From: Streptomyces niveus
GTDB taxonomy: Bacteria; Actinomycetota; Actinomycetes; Streptomycetales; Streptomycetaceae
Reading direction: 5' to 3'
Assembly: GCF_002009175.1 (NCBI RefSeq)
Contig: NZ_CP018047.1
Span: 3,286,001 to 3,350,000 of the forward strand
Length of the DNA stretch: 64,000 nt
The position numbers and the translations under genes are program-made. The notes beneath the pieces were generated by a model that saw only the letters and a program-made list of their open reading frames with translations, was not told the origin of the DNA and ran no database searches. Of the stretch, positions 39,904-49,246 are shown piece by piece (position 1 is the stretch's first letter; every line of letters begins with the position of its first letter).

Positions 39904-40770
39904 ATGAGTACGTTGCGCCCACGGGGCGGAAGGGGCACGGTCGACGGCCTGCCGGAGTGGGACCGCTGCGCGGTCATGGGAGTCATCAACGTGACGCCCG
40001 ATTCCTTCTCCGACGGCGGCCGCTGGTTCGACACCACCGCCGCGGTCAAGCGCGGTCTCGATCTGGTCACCGAGGGCGCCGATCTGGTGGACGTGGGCGG
40101 CGAGTCGACCCGCCCCGGCGCCTCCCGGGTCGACGAGGACGAGGAGCTGCGGCGCGTCGTACCCGTCGTGCGTGGCCTGGTCTCCGAGGGCGTCACCGTG
40201 TCCGTGGACACCATGCGGGCCTCCGTCGCCGAACGGGCCGTGGCCGCCGGCGCCGTCCTGGTCAACGATGTCAGCGGCGGTCTCGCGGACCCGGCCATGG
40301 TGCCCGCCGTCGCCGCCGCGGGGGTGCCCTTCGTCGTCATGCACTGGCGCGGCTTCAGTCAGGACATGAACAACCGCGCCGTCTATACGGACGTCGTCGC
40401 CGAGGTGGTGGCCGAACTCCGCGAGCGCATGGAGGCGGTCGTCGCCGGGGGCATCGCTCCCGAGCGCCTGGTCGTCGACCCCGGCCTCGGCTTCGCCAAG
40501 GACGCCGAGCACGATCTCGCGCTGCTGGCCCGGCTGACGGACCTGCGGGCACTGGGCAGGCCCCTGCTGGTCGCCGCCTCCCGCAAGCGGTTCCTCGGCA
40601 GGGTACTGGCCGGTGAGGGCGCCCCGCCGCCCGCGCGCGAGCGGGACGCCGCCACCGCCGCCGTCTCCGCGATCGCCGCGCACGAGGGCGCCTGGGCGGT
40701 ACGGGTGCACGAGGTACGCGCTACGGCCGACGCCGTCCGCGTGGCGCGCGCCGTCGAGGGTGCCCGGTGA
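39904..40770 (+). CDS. folP: Dihydropteroate synthase
   Basis: 288 residues from ATG 39904. Joins the pterin pyrophosphate to p-aminobenzoate in folate synthesis. Signature MGVINVTPDSFSDGGRW (~28-44), VDVGGESTRPGA, SVDTMRASVAERAV, NDVSGG and DPGLGFAKDAEHD are all present, and SRKRFLG closes the site. It starts the folP-NTF2-folB-folK group; its stop overlaps the next start by 4 nt (GTGA). Confidence 0.96.
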   Translation: MSTLRPRGGRGTVDGLPEWDRCAVMGVINVTPDSFSDGGRWFDTTAAVKRGLDLVTEGADLVDVGGESTRPGASRVDEDEELRRVVPVVRGLVSEGVTVSVDTMRASVAERAVAAGAVLVNDVSGGLADPAMVPAVAAAGVPFVVMHWRGFSQDMNNRAVYTDVVAEVVAELRERMEAVVAGGIAPERLVVDPGLGFAKDAEHDLALLARLTDLRALGRPLLVAASRKRFLGRVLAGEGAPPPARERDAATAAVSAIAAHEGAWAVRVHEVRATADAVRVARAVEGAR

Positions 40771-41234
40771 GGAGTCTGCCGAGCGGGACCGACAAGGAAC
40801 AGGTCGACGCCCTCAACACCGCCTTCTACGAAGCCATGGAGCGCGGCGACCTGGACGGGCTGTCCGAGCTGTGGCTCGACGGCGACAGCCCCGGCGTCAG
40901 CTGCGTCCACCCGGGCTGGCCGGTGCTCTCGGGCCGCGGTGAGGTGCTGCGCTCGTACGCGCTGATCATGGCCAACACCGAGTACATCCAGTTCTTCCTC
41001 ACGGATGTCGTGGTGTCCGTCGCGGGCGACACCGCTCTCGTTACCTGCACCGAGAACATCCTCAGCGGCGGACCGGCGGAGGAGAGCGGCGCGCTCGGCC
41101 CGCTGGTGGGCCAGCTGGTGGTCGCCACGAACGTGTTCCGCCGCACCCCCGAGGGCTGGCGCGTCTGGTCCCACCACGGCTCGCCCGTTCTGGCCGAAAC
41201 CGACGACGATCAGGACGACGAAACTCCCGCGTGA
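40767..41234 (+). CDS. NTF2-like (SnoaL-type) protein in the folate cluster
   Basis: 155 residues from GTG 40767. The cone-like NTF2 fold is suggested by the opening helix ALNTAFYEAMERGDLDGLSELWLDG and later HPGWPVLSGRGEVLRSYALI, VVSVAGDTALVTCTENI and GWRVWSHHGSPV. The C-terminus is acidic. Such a gene is common in Streptomyces fol operons. No role in folate synthesis is established, and the fold suits either an enzyme or a binding protein. Confidence 0.88.
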   Translation: MRSLPSGTDKEQVDALNTAFYEAMERGDLDGLSELWLDGDSPGVSCVHPGWPVLSGRGEVLRSYALIMANTEYIQFFLTDVVVSVAGDTALVTCTENILSGGPAEESGALGPLVGQLVVATNVFRRTPEGWRVWSHHGSPVLAETDDDQDDETPA

Positions 41235-41446
41235 GTGGGTAGACGACCCTACGAGGGCCGGCCCCGCTCCGCTGGAACTACCTGCGGTGCCCAGTCGCGC
41301 GGAGCCCGCCGCGAGCACCGTCCGCGGCGCCCGGGGCCCCCACGGGCAGGGCGTGTCGGTGCCCGCGAGTAGATTCGACCGGGGACATCGGCCGCCCGCA
41401 TACGGCATAGTGCCCCACTTGACCAACGACAGCAGGAGTGATTCGC

Positions 41447-41806
41447 GTGGACCGTCTCGCGCTGCGCGGCCTCAAGGCCCGTGGGCACCATGGCGTCTTC
41501 CCCCGGGAGCGCGAGGAGGGGCAGACCTTCATCGTGGATCTGGTGCTGAGCCTCGACACCCGCCCCGCCGCGGCCGGAGACGACCTGACGAGAACCGTCC
41601 ACTACGGAGTCGTGGCCGAGGAGGTCGTGGCCGTCGTGCGGGGTGAGCCGGTCGACCTGATCGAGACGCTCGCCGAGCGCATCGCCCAGCAGTGTCTGAA
41701 GCACGACGGCGTCGAAGAGGTCGAGGTGACGCTGCACAAGCCGGACGCCCCGATCACGGTGCCCTTCGACGATGTGACCATCACCATCACCCGGAGCCGA
41801 GTATGA
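41447..41806 (+). CDS. folB: Dihydroneopterin aldolase
   Basis: 119 residues from GTG 41447, chosen because AGGAG lies 8 nt upstream; GTG 41438 is an alternative. Cleaves dihydroneopterin to 6-hydroxymethyl-dihydropterin. Seen: LRGLKARGHHGVFPRERE, VHYGVVAEEV, and the C-terminal VEVTLHKPDAPI with the catalytic Lys. Overlaps folK by 4 nt. About 210 bp precede it, with no other gene in them. Confidence 0.95.
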   Translation: MDRLALRGLKARGHHGVFPREREEGQTFIVDLVLSLDTRPAAAGDDLTRTVHYGVVAEEVVAVVRGEPVDLIETLAERIAQQCLKHDGVEEVEVTLHKPDAPITVPFDDVTITITRSRV

Positions 41807-42399
41807 ATCCCCAGAGCGACCCGACCGTACAGCCGGTGCCGGCCTCGGTGGTGGCCCAGGTCGACGCGGCGGACGTCACCCTGTCCAACCCGAAGCGCGC
41901 CGTGATCAGCCTCGGGTCCAACCTCGGCAACCGGCTGGAGACCCTTCAGGGCGCCATCGACGCGCTGGAGGACACCCCGGGCCTGCGGGTCAAGGCGGTG
42001 TCGCCGGTGTACGAGACGGAGCCGTGGGGGGTCGAACCGGGCTCCCAGCCCTCGTACTTCAACGCGATCGTCGTGGTGAAGACCACGCTGCCGCCCTCGT
42101 CCCTGCTGGAGCGCGCCCAGGCCGTCGAGGAAGCCTTCGACCGCGTCCGGGTGGAGCGCTGGGGGCCGCGCACGATCGACGTCGACATCGTGGCGTACGC
42201 GGATGTCGTGTCGGACGACCCGGTGCTCACCCTGCCGCACCCCCGCGCCCACCAGCGCGCCTTCGTGCTCGTGCCCTGGCACGACGTGGAGCCCGAGGCG
42301 CTGCTCGCCGGGAGGGGTACGGTCTCCGAATTGCTCGCCGTCGTCGAGCAGCGGGGCGTGGAGCCTCGCGCGGACCTGGAACTCCGCCTGCCCGACTAA
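41803..42399 (+). CDS. folK: 2-amino-4-hydroxy-6-hydroxymethyldihydropteridine pyrophosphokinase
   Basis: 198 residues. Transfers pyrophosphate from ATP to the pterin, giving the FolP substrate. Motifs: AVISLGSNLGNR (~48-59), SPVYETEPWG, YFNAIVVV, and the metal and catalytic loop RWGPRTIDVDIVAY followed by LTLPHPRAHQRAFVLVPW. About 45 extra residues precede the usual start. Translation is coupled to folB by ATGA. Confidence 0.96.
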   Translation: MNPQSDPTVQPVPASVVAQVDAADVTLSNPKRAVISLGSNLGNRLETLQGAIDALEDTPGLRVKAVSPVYETEPWGVEPGSQPSYFNAIVVVKTTLPPSSLLERAQAVEEAFDRVRVERWGPRTIDVDIVAYADVVSDDPVLTLPHPRAHQRAFVLVPWHDVEPEALLAGRGTVSELLAVVEQRGVEPRADLELRLPD

Positions 42400-42558
42400 T
42401 CGTTAGGCTCTGCGGACCGGCCGGCCGGTCACGGGTGCCGTCCCGGAGGAGTCCGGTGCCGGTCGTGCCCGCCGGTGGCGTCCGCGGGCGACGTGTGCGG
42501 GCGGTGGGTGCCGGGGTGTGTGTCAGTGACGAGTACGGGTGAAGGGCGGGCGTTCGCG

Positions 42559-43050
42559 GTGGGGCAATTGCGGATCCGGGTTCTGTTCGGCATCTTCGCC
42601 GTGGCCGGGGTGCTCTCCTGGGGCGGTACGCGCCTCTGGGACTCCCTCGGCACCCTGCCCAGCGTCCCCCTCGCCGCGCCCATCGTGCTCGCGGTGATCG
42701 CCGTCGTCCTCACGGCTACGGCGCTCTCCCTGCGGTCCCGGCTGCGCGCCCAGCGTGAGCGCCGGCCCGGTGCCAAGGGGGTGGATCCGATGATGGCGGC
42801 CCGCGCCGTCGTTTTCGGCCACGCGAGCGCCCTGGTCGCGGCCCTGGTCGCCGGGATGTACGGCGGGACGGGCGTCTTCCTGCTCGGCTCCCTCGACATC
42901 CCCGCCCGGCGGGACCAGGCGTACTACGCCGGGTTCTCGGTGCTGGCCGGCATCGCGGTGATCGCCGCCGCGATATTCCTGGAGCGCGTCTGCAAGCTGC
43001 CGGAAGGGCCCGACGACGACCACAACCACAAGGGCACCGCCCGCGCCTGA
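42559..43050 (+). CDS. DUF3180 membrane protein
   Basis: 163 residues from GTG 42559; GTG 42526 would add 11 residues. Four transmembrane helices are visible (VLFGIFAVAGVLSWG, VPLAAPIVLAVIAVVLTATAL, VVFGHASALVAALVAGMYGG, YAGFSVLAGIAVIAAAIFL). A short acidic/His C-terminal tail follows. Family proteins sit next to folK in many actinobacteria; function unknown. Convergent with folE. Confidence 0.85.
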   Translation: MGQLRIRVLFGIFAVAGVLSWGGTRLWDSLGTLPSVPLAAPIVLAVIAVVLTATALSLRSRLRAQRERRPGAKGVDPMMAARAVVFGHASALVAALVAGMYGGTGVFLLGSLDIPARRDQAYYAGFSVLAGIAVIAAAIFLERVCKLPEGPDDDHNHKGTARA

Positions 43051-43114
43051 GCCCGCCCCGACCGGTCCCGGCGTGGCCGGCCGGATGTCCCGGCGGACCT
43101 TCGCCCGTGGTGGT

Positions 43115-43720
43115 TCAGCGGGCCATGATCAGGCTCATCGCCTCGTTGCGGGTCACCGGGTCGCGCAGCTGCCCCCGTACCGCCGAGGTGATCGTCTTGG
43201 CGCCGGGCTTGCGCACCCCGCGCATGGACATGCACATGTGCTCGCACTCGACGACCACGATCACGCCACGCGGCTCCAGGATCTTCATCAGCGAGTCCGC
43301 GATCTGCGTGGTCATCCGCTCCTGGACCTGCGGCCTGCGGGCGAACACGTCCACGAGCCGCGCCAGCTTCGACAGCCCGGTGATCTTCCCGTCGGCGGAC
43401 GGGATGTACCCGACGTGCGCGACACCGTGGAACGGCACCAGATGGTGTTCACAGGAACTCTGCACCTCGATGTCCTTCACCAGGACCATCTCGTCGTGGC
43501 CGATGTCGAACGTCGTCGTCAGGACCTCTTCGGGCCGCTGCCACAGCCCCGCGAATATCTCCCGGTACGAGCGGGCCACCCGCCCCGGCGTCTCGCGCAG
43601 GCCCTCGCGGTCCGGGTCCTCCCCGACCGCGATCAGGAGCTCCCGTACGGCGTTCTCGGCCCGCTTCTCGTCGAACTCGCCGATCACACCCTCGCCGTCC
43701 AGCTTCACGGGGTTGGTCAT
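43115..43720 (-). CDS. folE: GTP cyclohydrolase I
   Basis: 201 residues from ATG 43720 with GAGG upstream. Opens the guanine ring of GTP to make dihydroneopterin triphosphate, entry to folate synthesis. Zinc and catalytic segments: [21 protein letters not shown] and [41 protein letters not shown] is the family signature. Transcribed with ftsH orientation but separated from it by a hairpin. Confidence 0.97.
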   Translation of the reverse strand: MTNPVKLDGEGVIGEFDEKRAENAVRELLIAVGEDPDREGLRETPGRVARSYREIFAGLWQRPEEVLTTTFDIGHDEMVLVKDIEVQSSCEHHLVPFHGVAHVGYIPSADGKITGLSKLARLVDVFARRPQVQERMTTQIADSLMKILEPRGVIVVVECEHMCMSMRGVRKPGAKTITSAVRGQLRDPVTRNEAMSLIMAR

Positions 43721-43761
43721 CTGGGCCTCGTTCCTCTGCCGTTCCGTGCGCGCCAACAGGA

Positions 43762-43802
43762 ATGCCGCGCCCCATCAGGCTAAGACCTGTGGGGCGCGGC
43801 AT
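43762..43802 (-). terminator. ftsH terminator
   Basis: 13-bp perfect outer stem (43762-43774 with 43790-43802), with an inner CAGG/CCTG pair in the loop. It separates ftsH (stop 43832) from folE (start 43720). Confidence 0.75.
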
Positions 43803-43831
43803 CTATTCCGGGCCTGGTGAGAGACGCGGGA

Positions 43832-45859
43832 TCAGCTTTCGGGACGGTCCTCCGGAACGGCCTCGGCCGCGGACTCGCCGGTCGTCACACCGGGAATCGT
43901 GCCGTTGGTACCGGCCGCTCCGTTGGTGAGGGCCAGCTCCTTGGGCGAGAGCACCGGCGGACGTGTCGAAGGCGTACGACGCGAGGAGCCGGTCCAGGCA
44001 GGACGGGCCGGGCGCCGCACGATCGTCGAGAAGATCTCGGCGATCTGCTCCTTGTTGAGCGTCTCCTTCTCCAGCAGCGCGAGGACCAGGTTGTCGAGAA
44101 CGTCGCGGTTCTCGACAAGGATCTCCCAGGCCTCGTTGTGCGCCGTCTCGATCAGCTTCTTGACTTCTTCGTCGACCAGCGCGGCGACCTCTTCCGAGTA
44201 GTCGCGCTGGTGGCCCATCTCACGTCCGACGAAGGGCTCCGTGTTGTCGCCGCCGAACTTGATCGCGCCGAGCCGCTCGGTCATGCCGTACTGCGTGACC
44301 ATGGCCCGTGCCGTCGCCGACGCCTTCTCGATGTCGTTGGCCGCGCCGGTGGTCGGGTCGTGGAAGACCAGTTCCTCCGCCGCGCGTCCGCCCATCATGT
44401 AGGCGAGCTGGTCGAGCATCTCGTTGCGCGTGGTCGAGTACTTGTCCTCGTCGGGCAGGACCATGGTGTAACCCAGGGCCCGGCCGCGGGACAGGATCGT
44501 GATCTTGTGCACCGGGTCGGAGTTCGGAGACGCCGCCGCGACCAGGGCGTGGCCGCCCTCGTGATAGGCGGTGATCTTCTTTTCCTTCTCGGACATGATC
44601 CGGGTCCGCTTCTGCGGGCCCGCCACGACTCTGTCGATCGCCTCGTCCAACGAGTGGTTGTCGACCAGCTTCTTGTCGCTGCGCGCCGTGAGGAGCGCCG
44701 CTTCGTTCAGCACGTTCGCCAGGTCCGCGCCGGTGAAACCGGGCGTACGACGGGCGACGGCGCCGAGGTCGACGTCCGGGGCGACCGGCTTGCCCTTCTG
44801 GTGGACCTTGAGGATCTCCAGACGGCCCTGCATGTCGGGGCGGTCGACCGCGATCTGGCGGTCGAAACGTCCCGGGCGCAGCAGCGCGGGGTCGAGGATG
44901 TCGGGCCTGTTCGTGGCGGCGATCAGGATGACCCCGCCCTTCACGTCGAACCCGTCCATCTCGACGAGCAGCTGGTTGAGCGTCTGCTCGCGCTCGTCGT
45001 GGCCACCGCCGAGGCCCGCACCACGGTGCCGGCCGACGGCGTCGATCTCGTCGACGAAGACGATCGCCGGGGCGTTCGCCTTGGCCTGCTCGAAGAGGTC
45101 ACGCACTCGGGAGGCACCGACACCGACGAACATCTCGACGAAGTCGGAACCGGAGATCGAGTAGAACGGGACACCGGCCTCACCGGCGACCGCGCGGGCG
45201 AGCAGCGTCTTACCCGTACCGGGCGGGCCGTAGAGCAGCACACCCTTCGGGATCTTGGCGCCCACGGCCTGGAACTTCGCGGGCTCCTGGAGGAACTCCT
45301 TGATCTCGTGGAGCTCTTCGACCGCTTCGTCGGACCCCGCGACGTCGGCGAACGTCGTCTTGGGAGTGTCCTTCGTAATGAGTTTGGCCTTGGACTTCCC
45401 GAACTGCATGACTCGGGAGCCGCCGCCCTGCATCTGATTCATCAGGAACAGGAAGACCACGACGATGAGGACGAACGGCAGGAGGGAGAGCAGCACCGAG
45501 ACGAACGGGCTCTGCTTGGAGGGCGAGACCGTGTAGCCCTGCTTGATGTCGCCGCTCTCGAACTTGCTCTGCAGCTTCTCGGCCAGGGCCGCGCCCTGGG
45601 AGCCGATGTAACTGGCCTGTACCTTGTCGCCGCCCTGGACCTTCTGACCGTCCTTGAGGTCGATCTTGATGATCTGTTCGTCGCCGGTGGTCAGCTTGAC
45701 CTGGTCGACCTGGTTCTTGTCGATCGCCTGGACGACCTCGCCGGTGTCCACCGTCTTGTAGCCGCCGGACGAGCCGACGACCTGCATCAACACGACCACG
45801 GCGAGGACGGCCAGCACGATCCACATGACCGGCCCACGGAAGTATCGCTTCACGTCCAT
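43832..45859 (-). CDS. ftsH: ATP-dependent zinc metalloprotease FtsH
   Basis: 675 residues. Two transmembrane helices (~10-27 and ~118-136) flank a ~90-residue extracytoplasmic domain. The AAA module has Walker [11 protein letters not shown], Walker [10 protein letters not shown] and the second region of homology [21 protein letters not shown] (in segments). The protease domain has the zinc site HEGGH. It degrades damaged or regulated membrane proteins as a hexamer. A Pro/Arg/Thr-rich C-terminal ~65 residues is typical of Streptomyces FtsH. Confidence 0.98.
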   Translation of the reverse strand: MDVKRYFRGPVMWIVLAVLAVVVLMQVVGSSGGYKTVDTGEVVQAIDKNQVDQVKLTTGDEQIIKIDLKDGQKVQGGDKVQASYIGSQGAALAEKLQSKFESGDIKQGYTVSPSKQSPFVSVLLSLLPFVLIVVVFLFLMNQMQGGGSRVMQFGKSKAKLITKDTPKTTFADVAGSDEAVEELHEIKEFLQEPAKFQAVGAKIPKGVLLYGPPGTGKTLLARAVAGEAGVPFYSISGSDFVEMFVGVGASRVRDLFEQAKANAPAIVFVDEIDAVGRHRGAGLGGGHDEREQTLNQLLVEMDGFDVKGGVILIAATNRPDILDPALLRPGRFDRQIAVDRPDMQGRLEILKVHQKGKPVAPDVDLGAVARRTPGFTGADLANVLNEAALLTARSDKKLVDNHSLDEAIDRVVAGPQKRTRIMSEKEKKITAYHEGGHALVAAASPNSDPVHKITILSRGRALGYTMVLPDEDKYSTTRNEMLDQLAYMMGGRAAEELVFHDPTTGAANDIEKASATARAMVTQYGMTERLGAIKFGGDNTEPFVGREMGHQRDYSEEVAALVDEEVKKLIETAHNEAWEILVENRDVLDNLVLALLEKETLNKEQIAEIFSTIVRRPARPAWTGSSRRTPSTRPPVLSPKELALTNGAAGTNGTIPGVTTGESAAEAVPEDRPES

Positions 45860-46030
45860 CCATACGGAGCGAGAACGCCCCGTCCCTCCTGCCCGTAGGT
45901 AAATGTCGCTGTGAGAAAAGACTGTTCTTCGGACCGTACCCCAGCATTGTCACCCGCGACCGCACGGGACTGCCGGTAAACCGGTCTTCCCATGCTCCAA
46001 CGGCGGGAGGGGTGCCGGGGTTCCCGTCCC

Positions 46031-46050
46031 GGCCCGGCGGGGGCCGGGCC
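46031..46050 (-). terminator. hpt terminator candidate
   Basis: GGCCCGGC (46031-46038), 4-nt G loop, GCCGGGCC (46043-46050), 5 bp beyond the hpt stop. 8-bp GC stem, no U-tract. Confidence 0.5.
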
Positions 46051-46054
46051 CGGC

Positions 46055-46615
46055 TCAGCCGCCGTAGACATGGGGGGCGAGTGTGCCGACGAATGGAAGA
46101 TTGCGGTACTTCTCCGCGTAATCCAGTCCATAGCCGACAACGAACTCATTGGGAATGTCGAATCCGATCCATTTCACATCGATCGCGACCTTTGCGGCAT
46201 CCGGCTTACGGAGCAGCGTGCACACTTCGAGCGACGCCGGCTCGCGCGAACCGAGGTTCGACAGCAGCCAGGAGAGCGTCAGGCCGGAGTCGATGATGTC
46301 CTCGACGATCACGACGTGCTTGCCCTTGATGTCGGTGTCCAGGTCCTTGAGGATCCTGACCACACCTGAGGACTGCGTCCCGGCGCCGTACGAGGACACG
46401 GCCATCCAGTCCATCGTCACGGGGGTGGACAGCGCACGCGCCAGGTCCGCCATCACCATCACGGCGCCCTTGAGGACGCCGACGAGAAGGACGTCCTTGC
46501 CCGCGTACTCCGCGTCGATCTTGGCGGCCAGCTCGACCAGCTTGGCGTCGATTTCTTCCTTGGTGAAGAGCACCGACTGGAGGTCGGCGCCCATGTCCTT
46601 GTGGTCCACCCGCAT
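46055..46615 (-). CDS. hpt: Hypoxanthine phosphoribosyltransferase
   Basis: 186 residues from ATG 46615 (GTG 46618 is also possible). Salvages hypoxanthine and guanine with PRPP. The PRPP loop [18 protein letters not shown], the [17 protein letters not shown] segment, the flexible SSYGAG loop and [18 protein letters not shown] are all present. Part of the conserved tilS-hpt-ftsH gene string; tilS stops 69 bp upstream on the same strand. Confidence 0.96.
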   Translation of the reverse strand: MRVDHKDMGADLQSVLFTKEEIDAKLVELAAKIDAEYAGKDVLLVGVLKGAVMVMADLARALSTPVTMDWMAVSSYGAGTQSSGVVRILKDLDTDIKGKHVVIVEDIIDSGLTLSWLLSNLGSREPASLEVCTLLRKPDAAKVAIDVKWIGFDIPNEFVVGYGLDYAEKYRNLPFVGTLAPHVYGG

Positions 46616-46684
46616 CACTTTCGTTGTCGGCCAGGAGGCCGGAACTCGCCACCCCGGGAGACACAGCCGTCGTGCTTCAGCGCT

Positions 46685-47758
46685 TCAGCCCTGCCGGATG
46701 ACCAGTCTGCCACCCTGCCGTTGGGCCTCGACGCGGCCCGGCAGATTGATGGCTCCCTGGCCTCGCCAGCCCGTGATCAGGCGGTCGACCTCCTCGATGT
46801 GCCGGGCGAACAGCGACCCGGCGGGGGCGCCGGCGACGACGGCGGCCCGGCGCAGGACACGGCGACGGACGGCGGGCGGCAGCGCGTACAACTTGGCGCA
46901 TTCCAGTTGTCCGGTGTCGTCCCGTACGGCCGATTCGGCGTCGGCCGCCCAGGCGTCGAGTGCGTCGGCGTCGTCCCGGGAGAGCTGCGCCGTACGGGCC
47001 AGCGCCTCGACAACACCTTTGCCGAGCGCCTTCTCCAGGGCGGGCAGACCCTCGTGGCGCAGGCGCGAGCGGGTGTAGGCGGGGTCGGCGTTGTGCGGGT
47101 CGTCCCAGACCGGGATCGCCTGGACGAGGCAGGCCTTGCGGGCCGTCTGCCGGTCGACTTGGAGGAAGGGACGGCGGTAGCGGCCGGTGGCTCCGGAGAC
47201 GGGGGCCATCCCGGAGAGCGAGCGGGTGCCGGAACCGCGGGCGAGGCCGAGCAGGACGGTCTCGGCCTGGTCGTCGCGGGTGTGGCCCAGCAGGACGGCG
47301 GCGGCGCCATGACGCTCGGCGGCGGCGTCGAGGGCGGCGTAGCGCGCGTCACGGGCGGCGGCCTCGGGCCCCCCGTCGCGACCGACTGTCACGGCGACGG
47401 ACTCGACGGGGTCGAGCCGCATGGCGGCGAGCCGGGAGACGACTTCGGCGGCACGGAGGTCGGAGCCGGGCTGGAGACCGTGGTCGACGGTGACGGCGCC
47501 CGCCCGGACGGAGAGCTTGCGGGCCTCGAAAGCGAGGGCGGAGGCGAGCGCCATGGAGTCGGCGCCGCCGGAACAGGCGACGAGCACCAGCGGCCGGCGA
47601 TCGGCCGGGGGCGGTGCGGCGGCCCGGTCGGCGCCCGTCGCGGTGGGACGGGAGCGCTCGGTGTCGGGGCTCTCGAATTCGGAGCATTCGGTGATGACGT
47701 CGTGGAGTACGCGGCGGACCGCCAGGCGTATCGCCGCGACCGCAGGATGGGGACCCAT
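46685..47758 (-). CDS. tilS: tRNA(Ile)-lysidine synthase
   Basis: 357 residues from ATG 47758. TilS lysylates C34 of the isoleucine tRNA that reads AUA. The PP-loop motif is [10 protein letters not shown], followed by [30 protein letters not shown] and the RPFLQVDR segment. It has an N-terminal ~45-residue extension and a short C-terminal tRNA-binding part, as usual in actinobacteria. Confidence 0.95.
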   Translation of the reverse strand: MGPHPAVAAIRLAVRRVLHDVITECSEFESPDTERSRPTATGADRAAAPPPADRRPLVLVACSGGADSMALASALAFEARKLSVRAGAVTVDHGLQPGSDLRAAEVVSRLAAMRLDPVESVAVTVGRDGGPEAAARDARYAALDAAAERHGAAAVLLGHTRDDQAETVLLGLARGSGTRSLSGMAPVSGATGRYRRPFLQVDRQTARKACLVQAIPVWDDPHNADPAYTRSRLRHEGLPALEKALGKGVVEALARTAQLSRDDADALDAWAADAESAVRDDTGQLECAKLYALPPAVRRRVLRRAAVVAGAPAGSLFARHIEEVDRLITGWRGQGAINLPGRVEAQRQGGRLVIRQG

Positions 47759-47986
47759 GTCCGGTGCCCTTCGTGATGTTTGGGGGGTGCCTCGGTCGGA
47801 GTAGGGACGGGGTTCAGTCACACAGAGTGCGTCGATGGTGACAGAACCGGGCCGTTCCCCGAGCATCGCACGCCTACCCACCGCCCACGGTCCCTCGGAT
47901 GGGTGATGCTGGCCCATTCCGGTGGACACCTGTGGACGTTGACATCCGGCACGCGCCCTCGCGGCGCTCTCCTTAAGGAGTACGCG

Positions 47987-49117
47987 TCAGGACTCGGCCC
48001 TGCGGTGCACCCGTGCGATCCAGTCCGCCGGCTTGGCGATCTCCGCCTTCGTGGGAAGGGTGTTGGGGGAGGTCCAGACGCGGTTGAAGCCGTCCATGCC
48101 GACCTCGTCCACCACGGCGCGTACGAAACGCTCGCCGTCCCGGTACTGCCGCAGTTTCGCGTCCAGTCCCAGCAGCTTGCGCAGCGCCTGATCGAGTCGG
48201 CTGGCGCCCTTGGCCCTGCGCTGCTGGAACTTCTCGCGGATCTCCGCCACCGAGGGCACGACCTGCGGGCCGACGCCGTCCATCACGTAGTCGGCATGGC
48301 CTTCGAGCAGGGACATCACGGCGGTGAGGCGGCCGAGGATCTCCTTCTGGCCGGGAGTCTGCACCAGCTCGACCAGGCTCCGGCCCTCGTCCTCCTCCTC
48401 GCCCTCGGGGCGGCTGCCGGTGAGCGACTGGGCCGCTTCACGCAGGCGTTCCACGACGGTCGAGGGGTCGACGTCCGTCTCTTCGAGGAATGACTGGATC
48501 TCGCCCTCGAGGTGGTCGCGCAGCCACGGGACGCCGGTGAACTGCGTGCGGTGGGTCTCTTCGTGCAGGCAGACCCAGAGCCTGAAGTCGTGCGGGTCGA
48601 CGTCGAGTTCGCGCTCGACGTGGACGATGTTCGGCGCGACGAGCAGCAGTCGCCCGCCGCCCCCGTCACTCGAAGGGAGGTCGCGGCTCGGCGGGGCGAA
48701 CGTCTCGTACTGGCCGAGGACACGCGAGGACAGGAACGACAGCAGCATGCCCAGCTCGACGCCGGTCACCTTGCCGCCCACGGCGCCGAGGACGGCGCCG
48801 CCCGCCGTGTTCGACCGGCGGTCCTGCATCTTGTCGAGGAGTGGTTTGAGCAGCTCGCGGAAGCCCGCGACGTTCGCCTTGATCCAGCCCGCCCGGTCCA
48901 CGACCAGGACGGGCGTGTCCGCCGGCTCGTGGCCGTCCGGGATCATCCGGGTGAAGCCGCGCACGTGCTCCTCGGCCGCCTTGGCGTGCCGTCGCAGCTC
49001 GGCGACGATCTCGCGTGCCTCGTCCCGGCTCACTTCCGGTCCCGGCCGCGCGAGGCGGGTCGCGGTCGCGACCGCGAGATTCCAGTCCACCATCTCGGCC
49101 CCACCGATGCTCGTCAT
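47987..49117 (-). CDS. DUF2342 zinc-dependent metalloprotease-like protein
   Basis: 376 residues. Mainly helical. The zinc motif HEETH (HEXXH) is in WVCLHEETHRTQFTGVPWL (~residue 191), with E/N ligands likely downstream. Other landmarks are VDWNLAVATATRLARPGP at the start and LEGHADYVMDGVGP near ~265. The family has been annotated as coenzyme F420 biosynthesis-associated or simply as zinc-dependent metalloprotease; the substrate is unknown. Divergent in orientation from nothing; it is followed by tilS after 228 bp. Confidence 0.87.
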   Translation of the reverse strand: MTSIGGAEMVDWNLAVATATRLARPGPEVSRDEAREIVAELRRHAKAAEEHVRGFTRMIPDGHEPADTPVLVVDRAGWIKANVAGFRELLKPLLDKMQDRRSNTAGGAVLGAVGGKVTGVELGMLLSFLSSRVLGQYETFAPPSRDLPSSDGGGGRLLLVAPNIVHVERELDVDPHDFRLWVCLHEETHRTQFTGVPWLRDHLEGEIQSFLEETDVDPSTVVERLREAAQSLTGSRPEGEEEDEGRSLVELVQTPGQKEILGRLTAVMSLLEGHADYVMDGVGPQVVPSVAEIREKFQQRRAKGASRLDQALRKLLGLDAKLRQYRDGERFVRAVVDEVGMDGFNRVWTSPNTLPTKAEIAKPADWIARVHRRAES

Positions 49118-49202
49118 GTGTCAACCGTACGTGCTCGGGCCGGAAGGCGGTGAGGTGTCGGCCGGGCCGTTCGCGTCCCGGCCGGTCCTGGTCGGTGCGT
49201 GT

Positions 49203-49246
49203 GACGGCCCTTGTCCCGCGCGGGGACACGCGGGACAAGGGCCGTC
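49203..49246 (-). terminator. dacB terminator overlapping the stop codon
   Basis: A perfect 18-bp stem (49203-49220 with 49229-49246) with an 8-nt loop. Its inner end reaches into the dacB stop codon (49245-49247), and it could also stop transcription from the other side. Confidence 0.82.

Noticed and set aside
43817..45898. Plus-strand 690-codon open frame opposite ftsH
   Set aside because: Shadow frame: ftsH is unmistakable on the minus strand and the plus-strand product has no motif.
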